Made by a program: the position numbers and the translations under genes. From assembly GCA_028023455.1 (NCBI GenBank), contig JAQFVV010000022.1, positions 10,435,100-10,499,099 of the forward strand: a stretch of 64,000 nucleotides of DNA. The letters are read 5' to 3'. Positions 1-9,786 of this stretch are shown here, in pieces. Position 1 is the stretch's first letter; every line of letters starts with the position of its first letter. The notes beneath the pieces are model-generated. The model saw only the letters and a list, made by a program, of their open reading frames with translations, did no database searches and was not told the DNA's origin. Source of the stretch: Epiperipatus broadwayi. Taxonomy: Eukaryota > Onychophora > Udeonychophora > Euonychophora > Peripatidae.

Positions 1-189
1 TTCTCATTAATCTCTAATAGTTCTAATGTTGGAGGTTTTTAATTGATATATATATATATAATACAGAAAAATCACAATGTGAATGTATATATGTAATATC
101 AAAACAATACTTAATATTGAAGTGGGAGTATCTGTTATTTTCTGTAACAGCATTTACTACTTAAAAATTATTTTAATGTTGTATATATA

Positions 190-730
190 TATTCACCATT
201 ATTTTTTATACCACCATTATTCTTCATGTTATTACCATTAACATAATTACTATTTTTAGCATTAGTCTTACTGATTTTGTTTTTTTCCTGCCCACCATCA
301 GTTTCAATTTGCTTATTTATCATATTTTTCTTTATCCTATTCATATTATTTTATTATTTTCATTATTAATACTACTACTATTTATTTTCATTTAAATTTT
401 TATTATCATCCTCATTACTCACTTAAGCAATTTTATTTGTATTATTATTATTATTATTTACTTCTTATTGTTTTTAATCAATATTACCTATCAGTATTGT
501 TTTTTCATCACTGCTGAGTTTAATATCTCTATTACTACTATTATCATCTTTAATCTTATCATTATTTCTAACTACATTAATGTCTTTATGAATCGACAGC
601 ATCTTTTGTCATCCTATATTTGTATTATTTCTGATTATTCTGAGCTACATTACCTGATGAGTGTAATTATTACTATTATTATCATGACTTCTGCTCTTAT
701 TATTATTTTATTTAAAGTAGAAAAAGTCTC
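190..730. repeat. Imperfect ATT/ATC trinucleotide-rich tract
   Basis: The stretch is dominated by irregular runs of ATT, ATC and ACT triplets, for example around 361-460 and 660-710. A 94-codon open frame crosses it, but its product is only Ile/Thr/Tyr-rich low-complexity sequence, as expected from triplet-biased DNA. I treat it as a decayed microsatellite and not as a gene. Confidence 0.55.
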
Positions 731-2809
731 ATATATATATTTTGTAGAATGAATTTGAAATTTTAATTTGTCTTAATTTTATTTTTATCATATCCTTTCA
801 TTGTTAATGTGATTTTCATCTATAAATCATTATCTTTTCATTTTTCCCTTTATGTTCAAGGAAATGTGATTTGGTATTGTGAATCTCTAATTTATTTAAT
901 GGATAATTTATCATATAATTATGACACATACAAGCAAAAAATGCACTATTGAAACAATGTTAGGAGAACAAGGTTGCGACAGAAGGGAAAAAATATATCA
1001 AATAAATTAATAAAGGAAAGGCAGATGTACATTTAGAAATTGCATTTTTTTTCTTTGTGTGTGTGTGCACATATTACTTTAACCAATTTTTAGATATGTA
1101 TGCCATATTCCCTATCCTTTAAAGGCAAGATAGAATAACTAATCAATAACTCTTGTTGATCATCATTGCTCGAAGTTATCGTTGTTCGACAGTCCTTAAT
1201 GCAATTTATTCTAGCATCTTAATATTTAAACTGCTTCATAAACTTCAACAATCCTATACATCATTAATAAGCTACATTTGTAAATGTAAATTGTTTTGAA
1301 AAATGATTACAAAGGAGAAACTCGTTAAAAACAAAAGGAGAAAAGTTTTTATTTTTTCAGTATTTTTTAAGAAAGACTTAATTTATCATTACAGTTTTTT
1401 AAATCCATTCAACTTTTCTTAAAAAAATTAAATTATTTCTTTCGTTTTTTTATGTCCCAATTAATTAAAAACAACAAAATGCTAATTAAAATTTACAAGT
1501 TTATCATTTTAATTAAGTTTTCATTATTTTTTTATATATATAATTACAAAATATTTTTAATTTCTAAAAAGATATTTACATTTATTTTCATATGAACTAA
1601 CTATTCTTGCATATGGTCTTGTTTTAATTACGATTTGATCTTATTTTTGTTTTATTAATTAAATAGTATTTGCAATTTAATATTTAAATATATATAATAT
1701 ATTTTATCTTTCAACAGTAATTTTATTGGACTTTATAAAAGAATTATTATACATAGCAATTAGCAGTAAAATGTGACAAGATAACTTTTACATATATTTA
1801 ATGAATATAATAAAGTTATATTGACAAAATAGTAAAGTATAGGAGGATGGAGGGGAGGGGGGTTAACCACTTAATGTTCCAGTATCTGAGAAGAAAAGAC
1901 CTATTTATAGACTTATTCATAATGTACCAGGTATGTTCATCCACAAAGGCATACAACAAATGTTGGTCATATGTAAATATACATTTAGGGTACCAAAAGG
2001 CAAGCAAAATATAAAAATTGTTAAGATGAATAACAAGAAATAAATTCTGGGAAAAGTTATCAGTTATAATGAAGTTGACCCAGGATGTAGTGTGCGGCTA
2101 TCATTTTACCTATCCCTAAGTAGTCTGTGATGCAGTACACTGATTTAGTATGAGATTTGTTATTTCATCACCTTAGTGAAGCATCAAATGTGTCAGATCT
2201 ATTTGCATAAAGGATTATCTATACCTTAGCAAAGATAAGGTTGGTAAAACATTAAGATTTAATTTAATCAAAAATATCAAACTATTTTGTCTCTAGTGGC
2301 TGCACTTTCAAGTATCTTAAAAAATACTGTTGGAGGTAGATAAAGAAGTTTAAACACCTTCCAATATTGATGATTTTATAGATATTATCAAAAAATACTT
2401 AATCATGTATCTTTTTGTTTAATTGATTGTAATTACAAAATTACTTACAACTGACAAAAATTTCTTCAAACCATGCTATGTATTATCTATACATTTATTT
2501 CATTTTTAGATTTGCCTTTATAAATAAATTTTCACCTTACTAATAGAATACATATGTAAATTAAATTGTGTTTTTAATAGCAATAATAATAAATACCATA
2601 TGGGATAAAGCTAAACATTACATTTTTCTTATTAAATTATTGCATTAGAAACTAAATATTTTTCCTAATATTTTACATTTTAACTACAGAATATTTTTAA
2701 TTATTTATTTGTTGTTTGACTAATATAAATGGCCATTATTTATTTATATGTAAATAATTTATTTATTCACCCATTAATAAATTATCATTATTCATAACCA
2801 TTTCATAAG
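731..2809. other. AT-rich region without recognised gene
   Basis: Only short open frames with low-complexity products are present. A G-rich patch at about 1843-1862 and short TA runs stand out. I see no repeat copy, RNA gene or coding domain that I can support. Confidence 0.5.
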
Positions 2810-2819
2810 CTAGTTTGCT

Positions 2820-3171
2820 TTTAAGCATCACATGATCACCATCATGTGAATTGAGTTCAGACCCATATGACTATATAAGCTATTGAGCTTAGATTGAAAA
2901 TATTGTGTTTTCAATTTCATTCTCATAGTTTTGTAGTGAAGTAGAGATAAAACATGGCTGCTGGAGGGTTGCATTAGATCCTAAGATCTAGGTGCAGTGC
3001 TCTCAGATCCAAGGCTCCTCACTGATGAAGGCCACAAGCCAGAAAACTAGTCTGGAGATATTGGATGAGTAGGCACTAGATAGGGATTTTATGCACCAGC
3101 CTTCTGGCATCCATTGATTACTTTGGTTAGCACAAGGTGGCACTACTATATGGAGAGTTTTTGCCTGTTTA
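2820..3171 (+). mobile_element. Hammerhead-bearing repeat, family 1, copy A
   Basis: This 352-bp non-coding insertion is flanked by a 10-bp direct repeat (ctagtttgct at 2810-2819 and 3172-3181), which I read as a target-site duplication. Its start (TTAAGC then CACATGA) and its end (gagttttTGCCTGTT) match the ends of the copy at 5965-6184 in inverted orientation, so the boundaries are supported twice. The middle holds a conserved block (cctaagatctagg, then ctctcagatcc) leading straight into a hammerhead ribozyme fold at 3016-3058. No open frame is conserved. Size and structure resemble retrozymes or the pseudo-LTR part of Penelope-like elements. That assignment is inference. Confidence 0.7.
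3016..3058 (+). ncRNA. Type I hammerhead ribozyme, degenerate (family 1A)
   Basis: The conserved CTGATGA core is at 3022-3028 and the cleavage triplet GTC at 3050-3052. Stem I pairs TCCTCA (3016-3021) with TGGAGA (3053-3058), with one mismatch compared with better copies. Stem II is GGC/GCC around a CACAA loop. The second core strand carries one extra A (GAAAAC instead of GAAAC), so this copy is probably inactive. Stem III is only AC/GT around TA, the minimal stem III typical of Penelope and retrozyme hammerheads. Confidence 0.6.
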
Positions 3172-5964
3172 CTAGTTTGCTATTCTGACTCCAAAAGAAA
3201 AAAAAAGATAGAAAGAGAAAGAATAAAAAAATTAGAAAACAAAAATAGTAATAAAAAAAGATTATTATGCTATAATTAAAGAATGGAAATGTGGTAGCAT
3301 AAAAACCTACAATCTCATTGTTACATGCCTGAAAACAGTAAAGTAAAAAAAAAAAAGAATGCAAAAGAATAATGATTAATTTAGAAATAAATATTTACTG
3401 AAGATAATGCTAAAAGAAGTTTTTTTAAAAAAAATATTTGCAAGGTTTATTTTGAAATTTATTATATCTTGATGCTATTAAAAACAAGTAGAATGATTTG
3501 GGAATGAAAATTAAGTTTAAAAAAAGGATAATACTTATAAAAAAATAAAACAAAAACCTAAATTAAACTAAATTATTGAAGCTATATTTTGAAATCTTGT
3601 CATTATAGCTGTTATAAATATTATATGACCAATAAATATGGATGGATTGCTCATATCAACCAGCACTTTATGATTACTAGCTTTTATGTCTGAGATTAAG
3701 ACCTAAAAACATGTTTTATTTTTAACTGAAATATATCAGTTGGATTTTTTTAAAAGCAAAATAAATATGTGAATGATTATTCTTTTTTATAATTATAATC
3801 ATCGTAAATAAAACTAAATTATGGTTGTTGTACGTCATCAGCCAAGGCAGCAATTGGTGATTGAAAATAAAGATCTCCTATTTGGAAACCTAGGTTGTAA
3901 TTCATGGATGACCTTTTAATTATCTATCTACAACTATAGATCACTTTCAGGTAATTAAATTTTGCATGAATTAGAACTAATAAATATTTGATGAGTTATT
4001 GTCAGATTTTGTAAAATTAGATGAAAAGCAAAAAGTCAATAGATTTGAAAAGAGAATTTACTTTACTATAAAGACACAAATATTGAGAGTATTGGTGGAA
4101 TAGGATTTATTACAATTGTTGAAAAATATTGGTATATCGAATAGAATGATAAAATTAGTTATTCAACTTAATGGAAGATAGTAATGTAGATAATAGAGGT
4201 TTATGCTCCAATAAGTTCATATTTTAATGAAGAAGTGGAGAATTTATATTTTGATATTCAGCATGTTTTGATAAGCCTGAATGACATTTTAGAATTGTCA
4301 ATTAGAAAATAATTAAGAGATGAAAGGACTGTGGGTAAGGAGACAGAGTTGAAAGAGAAAAAAGACTTATGAAATTTGTAACAAAAGCAAATCTGTTATG
4401 ACTTTTATTTTTTGAGAAAAGCCCTAGGCAGAAATAGACATGGAAGCATCCAAATGAAGTTATAGTTGAATTGGATTGTGATTTGATTAACTAAAAATAT
4501 GTATTGCAAGACTGTAATGTGCATATTAGATTCAACTAGGGAAATGATCATCAATTGGAAAGATATAGGATATGTGATAATGTGAAACTAGGGAAATTAA
4601 AGTTTTTAAGAAAGACAATATTAATAGTTGATATTTATAACCTAAATAAATATTCCAATGAAATTAAACTAGAACTTGTAAATTGTTTTAAAATACTAAT
4701 AGTCTCTGATGATAACCCAGAAATTAATTCAATAAGAAGGTAAATGATATTTTACTGATGTCACCAACACAGGTAGTCAAAAAAAAAAAAAAAAAAGCAA
4801 TTCACCAGTAAATTTTTCACTGAGATAAGACAATATATAAATAAAAGAAGAAATGTGGAAATATTTTTAAATGATTCATTAAGAAAAATTTATTATCTGA
4901 AATTCTGTAAAATAATACAAAAAATTGTTAATGATTAAAATGAAATGCAACTATGAATTGGCAAAAAAAGCAATAAAAGAAAATAGAAGTCCTACCAATA
5001 TAATACATCTTGGTAGTCAAAGGAAAGTTAGATAGCATTGTTACTAAAAGAAAGAATAACATCATGAATGGTGTAGAAGAGATATAAAAAACTACATAAT
5101 AATAAAAAAGAAAACATTTAACAAATCTATGAAGAATAGAAAAGCTCTGGAAAATAATTGGATTATTATTAATATCTTAAAATAAGCCAGTGAAAAAATA
5201 AGAAAAATTGCTGGTAAAGCTAAATACCACATGTCTAAATCATAATGATATACTAGGTGATTAGAAGAATGTAGCAATGATATTGATATTTAAGAAAGGT
5301 AATAAAGAAGATATTACAAATTTCATACCTATCAGTTTTCTGTATAAGAGCATTACCTATAAATTCTATATAAGATCTTTTTAAGATCATTACAAGTCAT
5401 CAAAAGAATTTTGAACTCAAAATCAAAAGGATAAGCTGAATTTAAAAGGGATTATTAAATAGATTTCATCTAAATATTAAGAAGGATTAGTATGACTTTT
5501 CATTATGCTTTGTATTGATGGATTATGAAAAGAAACATTTGATTTTAGATGCACTTCTTTAATGATTAATCCTTTGAAACATCAAGATATATATTCAGGA
5601 TATTATCAAATTCTGAAGAAAATATGTCACAGTGCAATGGCACTAATTAAATTATATAGTGACACTAGGAAAATTATCACTGATAAGGATACACTGCAGA
5701 GTAAGTCCATATCCAAAACTTTTTATTGTAGTTTTATATTAAGTATTTTATGGATTAAAATTGGAAGTTAAGAGATTAAAAATAAATGGAGATTATTTAA
5801 ATCATGTGAATTTTTCAGATGGTGGTATTTTTTTCAAAAAATGTTTCAGATTTTCAGGAAATATTTCAAGAATTATCAGATTAAATCAAAGAAACATGAT
5901 TGAAGTTGAGTGTTACAAAAACTAAAATAATATTCAATAGCTTTTTGTTAGGAATAAAATAAAG

Positions 5965-6184
5965 AACAGGCAAAACTCACTATATGTATTGCCACACACA
6001 GCAAACTAGAGTAACCAATGGATTGCCAGAAGGCTTGCGCATAAAATCCCCATCTAGTGCCTACTCATCCAATATCCCCAGACTAGTTTCTGGCTTGTGG
6101 CCCTCATCAGTGAGGAGCCTTGGATCTTAGTTATACAAAAGCATAAGAAGTGTTTGGTGGTCATGTGATGTTTATTGGCTTAAG
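5965..6184 (-). mobile_element. Hammerhead-bearing repeat, family 1, copy B, nested in RTE
   Basis: This 220-bp insertion sits inside the RTE copy R1 and is flanked by the 9-bp direct repeat aaaataaag (5956-5964 and 6185-6193). The RTE reading resumes right after it, and the same target appears once in the intact RTE copy, so the target-site duplication is secure. Read on the minus strand it starts CTTAAGCC with a CACATGACCACC block and ends GTTTTGCCTGTT, the same ends as copy A, but it lacks about 130 bp of the interior. The ribozyme region is the best conserved of the family. Confidence 0.8.
6075..6116 (-). ncRNA. Type I hammerhead ribozyme, intact core (family 1B)
   Basis: Read on the minus strand, stem I is TCCTCA (6116-6111) with TGGGGA (6080-6075), six pairs including one wobble. 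Then come CTGATGA (6110-6104), stem II GGC/GCC with loop CACAA, GAAA, stem III AC-TA-GT, and the cleavage triplet GTC (6083-6081). All invariant core bases are present. The one deviation from textbook hammerheads is position 10.1/11.1, which is G opposite A and not a G-C pair. That may reduce activity. Predicted cleavage is 3' of the C at 6081. Confidence 0.75.
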
Positions 6185-6800
6185 AAAATAAAGACTGTTA
6201 AAAATGAATTGAAAAAAAATTGATGACTATGAATATCTTAATCAGTGTGTTAATACAGGTAAAAATATAGTACATGAAATTAACCACAGAATTAATCTTG
6301 ACTAGAGTGCTTTTGGTAAAATTAAGTTAGCATTGAAGGAGTTTGATCATTGGTTTTGGAAAAAAGGATTTTAAGAGATGTATTTCCCTAAGTTTATATT
6401 CAGATCTGAGACTTGGTGCTTAACAAAAGTGTAAAACAAAAACTTTGGATGACATCACAAAATGTGGATATATATATATTAGAAGTAACTAGAAGAGAGT
6501 GAAAATGAAATACATGAGTGGAAGAATAAGCAAGTATTCACTAACATCTGTGAAAGATTTAAAAAATTGAAATGGAATTGGACTAGACATAATAAAAAAA
6601 TTATAATAGATAGACAGTTGATATCTCAAAGTGAATTCCAAGGAATATAAAAGATGTCAAAAAGTGCCATATGTCAGATGGATGAATGAGATAAGGAGGA
6701 GAAACTATGAATTAAAAATCTTGATTAAACTTAAAGGGACCTTCATTCTTTAATCCATTGAAACTTGTTGAAAATGATAATGATGATACTTCAAGGCATT

Positions 6801-7705
6801 ATGATAATTCACAGAATAAGAGATAGAAAAAAAATGTTAATGTGCTTTTTAGATAAATAAAATCATTGATGGCATGTCAGAATATACTTCATCACATTTA
6901 TTTATAAATGCATATATGCAAGCCTGCTACAAGAGAGTATACAAGATATGCATAAGAAGGAATGCCAAATTAAGTTTTAAAAATACGTTTTGGTACTATC
7001 TATATCTGTTCATTTATGTCAGATATTATGTCTTTTAAAATAATTGCTTTACCTGAATACATAGATAATGTTTTGAAAACTTTAAGGACTGCCATGTCTT
7101 TATATTGTGAGACAAAATATAGATATGTTAAACAATATCATCAAAAATGTGTTCAGACTTAAACAATTACACAATTATTTACATATTATCAATTATTAAT
7201 GCAATAGACTTTAAAAATAACGACATCATGAAGAATCTAAGATGAGACATGAAACTCCAATATACATTATGGAAAAAGAAAAGAAAAATTTATTGTAAAT
7301 TATTATCTCTGTGTTAGATATAGTTTTGGATTTGACTTGCTTAAATTTGCATCTATCAAACAATATGTAACATTATCTATAGATATATTCATCACAATAC
7401 GCCCTGCTATACCAAAGAAAGCATTATATGACTTTCTCCTCTTGCTTTCAGCATCTGAAGGCAGCATTCATTTGTTTTATTTACTTTATTCTAGAGATAT
7501 CTATTATTGGTTTGAGTAATCAGTAGGTAGCAGATGTAGCACAACTATCTGGTATCTATTGATTCCTTATAATATATGGCCCTAGACTAAAGTAAATAAA
7601 GCAAATTATTGTCCAAAATTTCAGGTTTGATTAATTGGGAACAGAATATTAATCCATTAGCAGGAGTATTTTGTCATTGCTTACTACTTTTTTTACAATA
7701 ATTTA
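6801..7705. other. AT-rich region without recognised gene
   Basis: A 60-codon open frame at 7337-7519 has no recognisable motif. I see no repeat or RNA structure that I can support here. Confidence 0.45.
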
Positions 7706-7710
7706 TTTTG

Positions 7711-7935
7711 TAATATTTTAAACAGCATTAAACTGTTGCACATGCGCTTTGGGTTTTAACTATAAAATGAATGAATACAAACACTTCAAACATGTGTGTT
7801 TGAAGTGTTTGTATTCATTCATTTTATAGTTAAAACCCAAAGCACATGTGCAACAGTTTAAGTGTTTGTATTCATTCATTTTATAGTTAAAACCCAAAGT
7901 GCATGTGCAACAGTTTAATGCTGTTTAAAATATTA
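7711..7935. repeat. Palindromic (hairpin) element with duplicated arm
   Basis: A left arm at about 7711-7792 is followed, after a spacer of about 6 bp, by its reverse complement (from 7799). The inner part of the right arm is then repeated in tandem (about 7861-7935), and the outermost part of the left arm (taatattttaaacag) pairs with the end of this second copy. The arms are nearly identical, so the structure is young or maintained. It resembles a fold-back or miniature inverted-repeat transposon. No coding capacity. Confidence 0.75.
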
Positions 7936-8354
7936 CAGTTTGTAAAACATCGCGCTATATAAAATAATTGACTTGTTTAAATAATTTATTCTAGAATTTC
8001 ACTCTTAAAATAATTTCCTAAACCTTAAAGACATACATCATTAAAGTAAATACAAGTAAATTGAGATTGTTATGATATTAGTATTGTTTAAGTGTTGACA
8101 GTTTTCATGTATTTATGAAAAAATTAATATAAAAAGTTGTACATAAAGACAAATAGAGTTTTATTTACTATATTATGTTTAAGGGCTATGTGTACATATA
8201 TAAACATTTACAAAAAGGTAAATACAAATACAGCCAGTCCTTGACTTTTGTAGATGGATCATTTCACTGAATGATTCACTATAAAAATTGACAACTATCT
8301 GTATTTTGTATTCTACCAAATACTTAAAAAAAAATGTGTTAGATCATATGGTAC

Positions 8355-9610
8355 TTATGTATTAGAGCTACTGTAACATTTTACATATGTGTGGTTTTGC
8401 TGATAAATTTCTAACCTTGCAATCTGGATCAAATAAACCTTGCGACTCATCAAATAATGCGTACACCAGAATTTCCGACAAACTTAAGTGATAAATTTGT
8501 GCACAAAAATAATAAAAACACATGACAATACTAAATAAAAACAAGTAGTTGTCAGTTTTTGTTTCATCATGGCAATTGAGGATAGAACAGTGGCAACTCT
8601 GATGGAAGTGATCAACCAAAATGTGGAAGAGGGCTTGATAATTTATTCCAAATGCCGTAAAGCATGTAAAACTGAGGAACTACAATCTTCCGGCACCTCT
8701 ATTCATATTCGATGGAATTTATGTCACAGAGACTGCACAAAGAAGATTATACTTTCCTTTGCATTCTGGACAATATCCATTTTGATAAAAGTTTACTAAT
8801 TTCTTTTTTTTTTAGTTGGACACATTTCTCGATGAAGATTGCATGCAGGCATTATATCACATAAACATCTGTGGTTTAATTCTCCATTTTGTAATACCTG
8901 ATTCAGATATAGAGCTTTTTTTTTATCTGCCCATTTTTTAATTTTTTGCTATAGTTAATAGATGTAGTATTTTTTTTCTTTGCTTCACTATCCATTTTGT
9001 AATTAATGCATTTATTATTTTGGATTTATGATTAAAATTTGGCTAATGCTGATTGCTACTAAGGAGGATGCGCTTATAATGATGTAATAGTGTTCAGAGA
9101 CCTTCTGCAGAAAGACACATGATTGGTTTCATCATGACAATTCTATTACATATACATGCTAAGAATGTTTTGATTTTAAGTAAGTGATTAGATGTACTAA
9201 TATTTTTCTTTTGTTTATGTAGTATTTTTTTTTGTTAATTTGCTTTAGTGTCCATTTTGTAATGCTGCTGTCTCTGTAATGGCAGAATGTCATATCTTTC
9301 TCTGGGGGGGGGGGGGTGCAATGGCAGGATGCTGTATTAAAAACTCACAACTGCCTGTTTTTATTTAGTATCATGTGTTATTATTTTTGTGTACAAATTT
9401 ATACTTTTTGTATGATTAAAAGTGTACTTTTACAGGTTTATGTATTAGTCTGGGGAGTTAATGTTATGGATTAGAGCTGCTGTGACATTTCACTTACATA
9501 TCAGTCTGCCAATATCTTTCTAAACCTTATGAAAATGTTATGAAATAATGAGTACATGGGATCCATTTTTACAAATTTATCACTTGAGTTTGTCAGAAGT
9601 TCCCATATAC
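8355..9610. repeat. Cluster of direct and inverted repeated segments
   Basis: A segment beginning ttagagctactgt (about 8364-8440) recurs in direct orientation as ttagagctgctgt (about 9472-9550). A segment at about 8470-8565, read on the minus strand (tgtttttatttagta, then attatttttgtg), recurs on the plus strand at about 9355-9405, and its continuation (acaaatttatcac, then gtttgtc) recurs at about 9574-9596. The inverted pair could be the ends of a non-autonomous DNA transposon enclosing the possible transposase remnant at 8569-8799, later broken by rearrangement. A 12-base G run lies near 9305. Confidence 0.5.
8569..8799 (+). pseudogene. Possible remnant of a Merlin/ISXO2-like transposase N-terminus
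   Basis: A 76-codon frame starts at an ATG and carries GLIIYSKC with a C-x3-C at residues 29-33, then WNLCHRDC with a second C-x3-C, a basic TKKI, and later FWTIS. Transposases of the IS1016/Merlin (ISXO2-like) group have an N-terminal zinc ribbon of this layout, followed by a W-R-C-x-x-x-C-x-x-x-I-S-x-R-x-G-T-x-F segment. The resemblance is loose and by eye only. The catalytic DDE part is absent, since the frame ends soon after. The inverted repeats around it fit a DNA transposon. It could also be an unrelated chance frame. Confidence 0.3.
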
Positions 9611-9698
9611 ATATTCGTAAGCACTAATAGACAAAGAACTTTATATATATATATATGTGCTAGCAAATCTTGTACAGTTTTTAATATTAAATACTTTA

Positions 9699-9776
9699 TG
9701 TCAAGCATAGGTGTAGCTGCCTCCCAAGCAACCGGCTTGGGTTCGCTTCCCGGTCAACGCTTTGACATATAAAAAA
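9699..9776 (+). mobile_element. tRNA-derived SINE, SINE-1 copy (truncated)
   Basis: The short insertion begins with gtcaagc, contains a B-box-like GGTTCGCTTCC, and ends CGCTTTGACATAT followed by a run of A. It is flanked by the 10-bp direct repeat aaatacttta (9689-9698 and 9777-9786). The same start, B box and end occur in the minus-strand copies at 52.4 and 61.7 kb. The A-box half is partly missing here. The start and end can pair like a tRNA acceptor stem (GTCAAGC with GCTTTGAC). Confidence 0.75.
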
Positions 9777-9786
9777 AAATACTTTA

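Larger units (their letters stand above)
3565..6800 (+). pseudogene. Degenerate RTE/BovB-type LINE, copy R1
   Basis: The region aligns by eye along its whole length with the better RTE copy at 29.1-32.4 kb. It has the 5' leader (cttgtcattatagctg near 3597, then atcagccaaggcag at 3838), endonuclease remnants near 4090-4560 (a frame encoding DHQLERYR where the better copy encodes SDHRLVRC), reverse transcriptase remnants near 5280-5900, and the 3' end near 6730-6795 (gggaccttcattct, then a short gat-rich tail). Frameshifts, stops and an A-tract of about 18 bases near 4780 break it everywhere. An intact element would encode one protein with an apurinic-type endonuclease and a reverse transcriptase. 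It is interrupted at 5965-6184 by a hammerhead-bearing repeat. Confidence 0.8.

Noticed and set aside
654-690. CTGATGA at 655 as another hammerhead
   Set aside because: No GAAA strand, stem II or cleavage triplet follows.
468-752. 94-codon open frame near the left end
   Set aside because: Its residues follow the ATT/ATC triplet bias of the DNA; no domain or start context supports a gene.
8368-8619. Minus-strand 83-codon frame overlapping the repeat cluster
   Set aside because: Falls across repeated segments without any recognised domain; probably chance.
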